NCBI RefSeq assembly: GCF_000002865.3
Contig: NW_001865065.1
Location: 472,181-536,180 of the forward strand
DNA length: 64,000 nt
Direction of reading: 5' to 3'
DNA from: Monosiga brevicollis MX1
Lineage: Eukaryota; Opisthokonta; Choanoflagellata; Craspedida; Salpingoecidae
The notes beneath the pieces were generated by a model. It worked only from the letters and a program-made list of their open reading frames with translations. It searched no databases and was not told the origin of the DNA. The position numbers and the translations under genes are program-made. This document shows, piece by piece, positions 60,001-64,000 of this stretch. Position 1 is the stretch's first letter, and every line of letters starts with the position of its first letter.

Positions 60001-63000
60001 GTGCTTGCAATAGCTATGGGCACAATCTCTTCAAGTTCAGGCAGTCCATCTGCGACGACACTCAAGTGCAAGGTGGTGGCTACCTGGCCCGGGTCCAAAA
60101 GGACGCTGGCATTGCTGAGGATCACATCGGCTCTGTGTGCGGTAGCCACACTCACATTGACGCGAATATGACCAAGAGAGCTGCCCGAGCGGTCAACGCC
60201 CAAGTCGAGCGTCATCCCTTCGGCAACGGTAGTCGCCAAGGTGGCTAGGCCCACGGTACCATAGGCCAGGTCACTGGCAGCCACAGTGAAGTTTTCAGCA
60301 GGGCCGGGAGCCTCGTCGCCATCGGCGGCGAAGATGATGGCGTACGCGTGCTCATCCTCCGGCTCAATGTCGGGTACTACAACGAGCGGAATGGGCTCGG
60401 ACTGCACCTGCCCGTGCTCAAGCGATACTTGGCCGCTGGACAGGGCAAACTGCAGTGCCGGTGTGGCACTGGCAGGGCCGGCACTCTGTAAAACGATTGA
60501 CCAGTTGACCAACGCAAGACCGTGGGCGTCGGGGCCCCGGACAAAGGAGAGCGCGACAGCGCCGCCCTCTTCAACGTGGGTTTGATTCAGAGAAGCGTTG
60601 ATCGTGCAGTGAAAGCAAGAGACAATTTCCACAAGGGTGGATGAATTGGCACCGATACGCGCGCCCACCACTGGCGGTGCCAGCGCTAAGGTCAGGACTC
60701 GACGGGGCACGGGCGTCGCGGGGGTGGGAATGCCAATGATAAAAGAGGCATTGCTTTTGCCATTGCGCAGTGTTAATCCTGAGGCGTTGTTGAATGTGTA
60801 GTCGATACCATGCGTCGCCGTGCCATCAAAGCTCAACAGCGTAACGGACACATCCTCAAAGAGGCCCTGCAATCGCTCCACGCCCACGCGCAGCTCAGAG
60901 GCGCGAGACGGTTGCACCACAGCCAAAGGAGCGGCCATTGCTAAAACGCCACGCGCATCATCATTCTCAGAGACGATGATGCGCTTGGTGGCCGTATCCA
61001 AGACAGCCACGCCCTCGATCAGAGCCTGCAAGCCAATGAGAAAGGATTCCTGAAGTTCGGGGACATCATCTGCAGCCACGTAAAAGCGCGCCTGCTCAAG
61101 ATCGTCGGTGCCTTGGAAGGTTAAATTGATTGCAAGAGGATAAATGTCTTCACCCGGCTTGGCATTGACGCTGTTGCTGTCCGCTGAACTCACTTGGAGC
61201 GCAACGACGACTGATCCATAGGTGCCGTCCACGCGCCTGACGGTGACATCAACGGCCGTGTCGGCTGGACCTTCGGTCACACGAACAAAGTTTGTGTTTT
61301 GAATATAAAGACGGCCATTGGCCACCGCAGCTGAGGGCGCCACGCGCACCACGGTGGGACTAGCGGAGGGGCTGATGCCATCAGCGCTTACAACCACGTC
61401 GCCACCCTGCAAGCGATGAACCGATGTGATGATCAAGCAGTATCGATGCTCCATCGCCAAAATCCGATCCTCGGGCACGGGAACATGGACGGTGGTGCGA
61501 GCGGCCCCGGCTGGCATGAGCACCTGGATGGTAGAAGCCAACAAGGTTTGTGCTGAGCACGTGCTGGCTGCCGAGAGGGCTCGGCGAATCTCAACGTGCG
61601 CCACTACGTCCTCCAGGGTGCCGTTGGCTCGGTTCAGATCGATTTGCAGAAAGCGCGTGCCATTGGCCGTGTCAAACTGACTCGTCGTCGCGGGAGCCAC
61701 AGTACCGTAAGGATCGTCCGAGGCGTTGACGACAAGCCAAGCTGTATTTGTAGCGACCTTGATGGTACCACCGCCCAAAACGTCGGTAAGCTTGAGTTGG
61801 TATGTAGCTGCAGCCTCAGGCAAAGCATCGTCGAGGAGCTCAAGACCCAAGCTCGCCCAGGTTTGGCCGTCCCCAAAGACGACAAACCCCGCTGCCTGAG
61901 CAAATTGCCCGGTGCCGTTGATAATTTCCCAGCTCAACACCTGCGTGCCGATTGTGCCGCCGTGGCGAGTGATATTGACGCTCGCCGCGGCATGAGCCGA
62001 CTCGTCCAAGCGCACGCCTGACTGGGCAGCGGTTGCCCAAGCAAAGCGCCCGTATGGATCGTCGCTTGCGTTGATGGTGAGCAGCAACTGACGCGAGGCA
62101 TCAGGCACAATCGCCGTGGAAGAAGAATAGGACACAACGGTCACAACAAGGGCCTCGGCAAGCTCGGGCAGGGAATCATTCAGAGCATGAATGGTGATGG
62201 GCCATGCCGCGCTCGTGGCTCCAGCTGCAATGGTCAAAATGGGGGAACTCACGTTGTAGTCAAGGTCCACTACAGGCGAGAGTCCGAAAGGAGCAAGAGC
62301 AGCAAACGTGAGATGTTCAACCTCAGTCTTCGGAAAGACGCTTCTGAGAACAATCGCAGGCAACGTAGCAAGGCAATGCTGTTTAATAGAGGAGGCAAGG
62401 CTGAAAGGACGTACCGAGCGCCGTGGGACTGGCAACGCGAAGTGCGAGGGAAATGCTAGCCGGTGCAGGTGTGGGCACTGTGGCGGTGAGGGTGAGGCTG
62501 CTGCCCGAGGGGTCCTCAGCGAGACTGACGGTTGAAGGTACAAGAGACACTGGCAAACGATTGAGCCCTGGAGCATGAAGCACAAGACAAATTGCGATGA
62601 GGTGTGACCGGGCAGCAGGAAGCAGCGGATACGGACAATGCTTAAAGCGAGACCTGTGCAAGCTGGACTGGCCGTTGCGACATCAAAGAGAGTGTCGAAC
62701 GACCCCGTGGCGCCATAGTCAAGATGAAGGCCAGCTTCGCCCAAAGAGGTGCAGCGCACAAACACAGGGGTCAAGAGATATTCAGCCTGATCAGATGCCG
62801 CGAAGAGAGAAGGCGATGGGTGAGGATACCGTAGATACATCGGGGCAGACTTGCTTCGCCGTCATTCATGGGCAGCTTGGCGATCACCGGTTTGGCCCCT
62901 CACGATGGCACGGCAAAACAAGTGGGAAGCTTGTACCTCGGGTATGGCCAGGGAGCTGGAGGATCCACTTTGCCAGAAGGAGACGGGCAAGTTTGAGCTG

Positions 63001-63179
63001 CCAGCAAGAGGAGAGGAGCAAACACTATCCTCGAAGAATTCGCACCCCAGGTCATCGCTGGACCGCCACGCCAAAGACCATGTTTGGTTGGTTTGAACAA
63101 AAAGCGAGGCACAAGTATTGGGTTGCAACGACGGCGTGGCGCAATTTCCACCGACGCCGTCGTACTCGGGGCCAAACAC
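40956..63179 (-). CDS. Giant Calx-beta / EGF / cadherin / REJ-like / GPS-like single-pass receptor
   Basis: One gene joined from three huge exons and small ones: 62937-63179 (first recognisable), about 62680-62828, 62415-62552, 55346-62343, 55137-55234, 54958-55011, 47258-54884, 47055-47150 and 40956-46921. Every junction from 55346 downstream has GT-AG sites and agreeing phases. The product is about 7,100 residues: a Cys-containing N-terminal region, 21 Calx-beta repeats, two EGF modules, 16 cadherin repeats, a globular region, DACGVCGG-type Cys-rich units, an REJ-like region (VYIRGPDQLSSCEGTLTLDA), a GPS-like motif, one transmembrane helix (about 41932-42002), a Pro/Arg-rich cytoplasmic tail and C-terminal DETTV. 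It is inferred to be a surface adhesion receptor. The junction between 62415 and 62343 does not fit a simple phase, and the signal peptide and true start upstream of 63179 are unresolved. Confidence 0.82.
42466..45325 (-). other. REJ-like region and GPS-like motif of the giant receptor
   Basis: VYIRGPDQLSSCEGTLTLDA, with a later ARWSV, resembles the start of the REJ module of polycystin-1-type proteins. About 900 residues later come ECRVYEASTHTWNAEGC and ECRCSRLNVIVAGF, with the W and Cys spacing of a GPS motif, close to the membrane. The usual His-Leu/Thr cleavage residues read Arg-Leu-Asn. Confidence 0.62.
46690..47525 (-). repeat. DxCGxCGG cysteine-rich units of the giant receptor
   Basis: Tandem units such as VDACGVCGGNG, LDACGVCGG, VDNCGVCAG, LDDCGECFGG, IDDCGLCTGG and LDGCGTCVGG alternate with GCDG/DCxGxCFG segments. 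They span three exons. Short Asp/Cys repeats of this kind commonly form calcium-binding stalks; that role is inferred. Confidence 0.8.
48915..54015 (-). repeat. Sixteen cadherin repeats in eight alternating pairs
   Basis: Repeats average about 106 residues. Odd repeats end in the calcium-binding linker DxNDNAP (about 53690, 53045, 52413, 51792, 51175, 50523, 49854 and 49228). Even repeats end in a hydrophobic linker such as IWFEPPF, VRFGAPIF, TWFPPPSF, VWFPPPRL, TAFEAPIF, VKFGAPVF or QWFAPPVF. Even repeats carry ATDADxGxN; odd repeats have HDxxN there and carry the LDRE motif. The pair period is about 620-670 bp. Confidence 0.9.
54195..54410 (-). other. Two EGF-like modules of the giant receptor
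   Basis: The first reads DCGPHGTCLPG...CACDAGYSGPRC and the second CASAPCQNGATCQNAGGSFM followed by CMCEAGFAGARCE, each with six cysteines at EGF spacing. They sit between Calx-beta repeat 21 and the first cadherin repeat. A further Cys-rich stretch (54020-54190) follows. Confidence 0.85.
55370..58834 (-). repeat. Calx-beta repeats 11-20 (second copy of the block)
   Basis: The same order of idiosyncratic repeats recurs. Repeat 13 has the Cys pair (GPCQST and ETLCVQI), repeat 15 lacks the acidic motif, repeat 16 opens with TCFHCTI (about 57048-57066), and repeat 18 starts NDDARG. The offset from the first copy is about 3,560 bp. Repeat 21 (ALPDGIPEVDTPFSV, about 54500-54800) lies in the next large exon and matches repeat 11 in position. 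Confidence 0.8.
58835..62570 (-). repeat. Calx-beta repeats 1-10 (first copy of a 10-repeat block)
   Basis: Each repeat ends in a DDxPE-type acidic motif (LNDSLPELAEA, AADDVPELQES, VADGLPELEE, FDDDLPELDED, IDDTEPEFAEA) and the next opens with a DDPYGRF/NDDARG-type start. Repeat 3 has a Cys pair (STCSAQ and HRYCLI), repeat 5 lacks the acidic motif, and repeat 6 opens with SCFHCTI (about 60607-60622). The Calx-beta fold binds calcium in Na/Ca exchangers and in the animal adhesion receptor ADGRV1. Confidence 0.8.
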
Positions 63180-64000
63180 GAGAAGTTGAGCTGAGATTGG
63201 ACTGAAGATGGCCGAGAGGACTGGGTGAACCGAGGAGAATCACGGTGGTCACAAGGAAGCAAGAACGCAGGTCAGCCAAAAGATGAGGTGATGTGATGCA
63301 GCATGACGTTGGTGGGAAAGCCTCGGCCGCCGTGAGTAAAGATGAGATACCAAAGCCGAATGCACTGACCGAACAGGGGCATCAATAGAGCCACGAGATT
63401 ATGGCGAGTCAAAGCAAGCGCCATCGCATCCGCTTCGGGGGTCAGAAAAATAAAAAGTTGTCCAAAGAAGAAGCGGGGTGCCGAGCTATGAGGAAAGCCC
63501 CTCGTGTCTCACGCAGCACGCTATATTTGCTACACGCGTTAAATAGAAGAGACGAGGGTCAGAATGGGGGCCGCTCGCCCGATGCCGAATTGATGACGGG
63601 GGGCGGCCTCCCGCCCTTTGCGCAGTTTCCGGAAGTAAAGGGTCGAGCCAAGGAGAAAAGGTCGGACACGCGATCAGATGGATGCAGCTCTGCGAACACC
63701 AATGCAAGCCTGTCCTGAGCGGCGGCGAAGAATACGGGCACCAGGACAGCACTCTTGGTCTACAAATGAAGCAGCCCTGCCTCGGTCACACAACACCAAG
63801 ATCGCCCGCCATTAGGTTGAAATGAAAGCCTCACTCGACGTTTCTTTTGTTTCTGTGTGTGTGTGTGTGTTGTTTACCCACCACCCCAACAACAGAAGCA
63901 CCGTCAGGCTCGCTTTTCAGCTTGGTGCGCCAGATGTGCATGCATGCGTGCATCACATCAATCTGACAACCAGTCTTCCAGTCTCCTCAAAGACCTCTCT
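63180..64000. other. Unresolved upstream region of the giant receptor
   Basis: It probably holds the first exon or exons with signal peptide and promoter on the minus strand. Hydrophobic stretches can be read in minus frames (HHLIFWLTCVLASL around 63250-63295), but I could not tie one to an ATG and a phase-correct splice. A (GT)n run is at 63855-63872. No other gene is supportable. Confidence 0.4.

Noticed and set aside
55335-62840. Treating the three giant frames as three separate genes
   Set aside because: Small exons between them have GT-AG borders and matching phases, and the domain order (extracellular repeats to transmembrane helix) makes sense only as one protein.
63401-63718. Plus-strand frame starting MASQSKRHRIRFGGQK
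   Set aside because: It is a basic, low-complexity frame without family features or splice context, probably chance upstream DNA.

Overview
The window looks like nuclear DNA from a choanoflagellate of the Monosiga brevicollis kind; this is an inference from content, not a database match. Genes are packed with only a few hundred bases between them and mostly consist of 60-300 bp exons separated by short GT-AG introns. Coding DNA is GC-rich, simple repeats (GA, GT, CAG, GACT, AAG) are abundant, and the gene set is that of a unicellular relative of animals (cadherin, Calx-beta, REJ-like, GPS-like and PDZ domains, eukaryotic housekeeping genes). There is one assembly gap (12990-13168). I found no rRNA, tRNA, CRISPR or intact mobile element.

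Layout. 2-2561 (+): 3' part of a kinesin-8 motor. 3417-5061 (-): HMG-CoA synthase, two exons. 6619-7626 (+): LTO1, five exons. About 7956-11621 (-): a galactose-3-O-sulfotransferase-like protein with two tandem sulfotransferase domains, the second lacking its PAPS-binding residues. 13169-16544 (+): a PDZ scaffold interrupted upstream by the gap. 17244-20096 (-): a uracil-DNA-glycosylase-like domain apparently spliced in frame to an R-S-ExE ADP-ribosyltransferase domain. 20360-23073 (-) and 28411-31013 (+): two paralogous cytochromes P450 on either side of a long coiled-coil gene (23358-27042, +). 31612-33899 (+): Era-like GTPase with KH domain (ERAL1). 35088-40604 (+): ABCC-type full transporter. 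40956 to about 63180 (-): one giant receptor gene of roughly 7,100 residues.

The giant gene dominates the window. Three very long open frames (exons of 6,998, 7,627 and 5,966 bp) are joined by small exons whose splice phases agree, so they form one protein. It has an extracellular N-terminus, about 21 Calx-beta repeats, two EGF modules, 16 cadherin repeats, a cysteine-rich DxCGxCGG stretch, REJ-like and GPS-like regions, one transmembrane helix, a proline-rich cytoplasmic tail and a C-terminal ETTV PDZ ligand. Two internal patterns are directly readable: the Calx-beta array is a tandem duplication of a 10-repeat block, and the cadherin repeats alternate strictly between two types, predicting calcium-stiffened and calcium-free junctions in turn.

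The best candidates for undescribed biology are the UDG-ADP-ribosyltransferase fusion, the giant Calx-beta/cadherin/REJ/GPS receptor with its alternating cadherin array, and the sulfotransferase dimer-in-one-chain with a pseudo-enzyme half.
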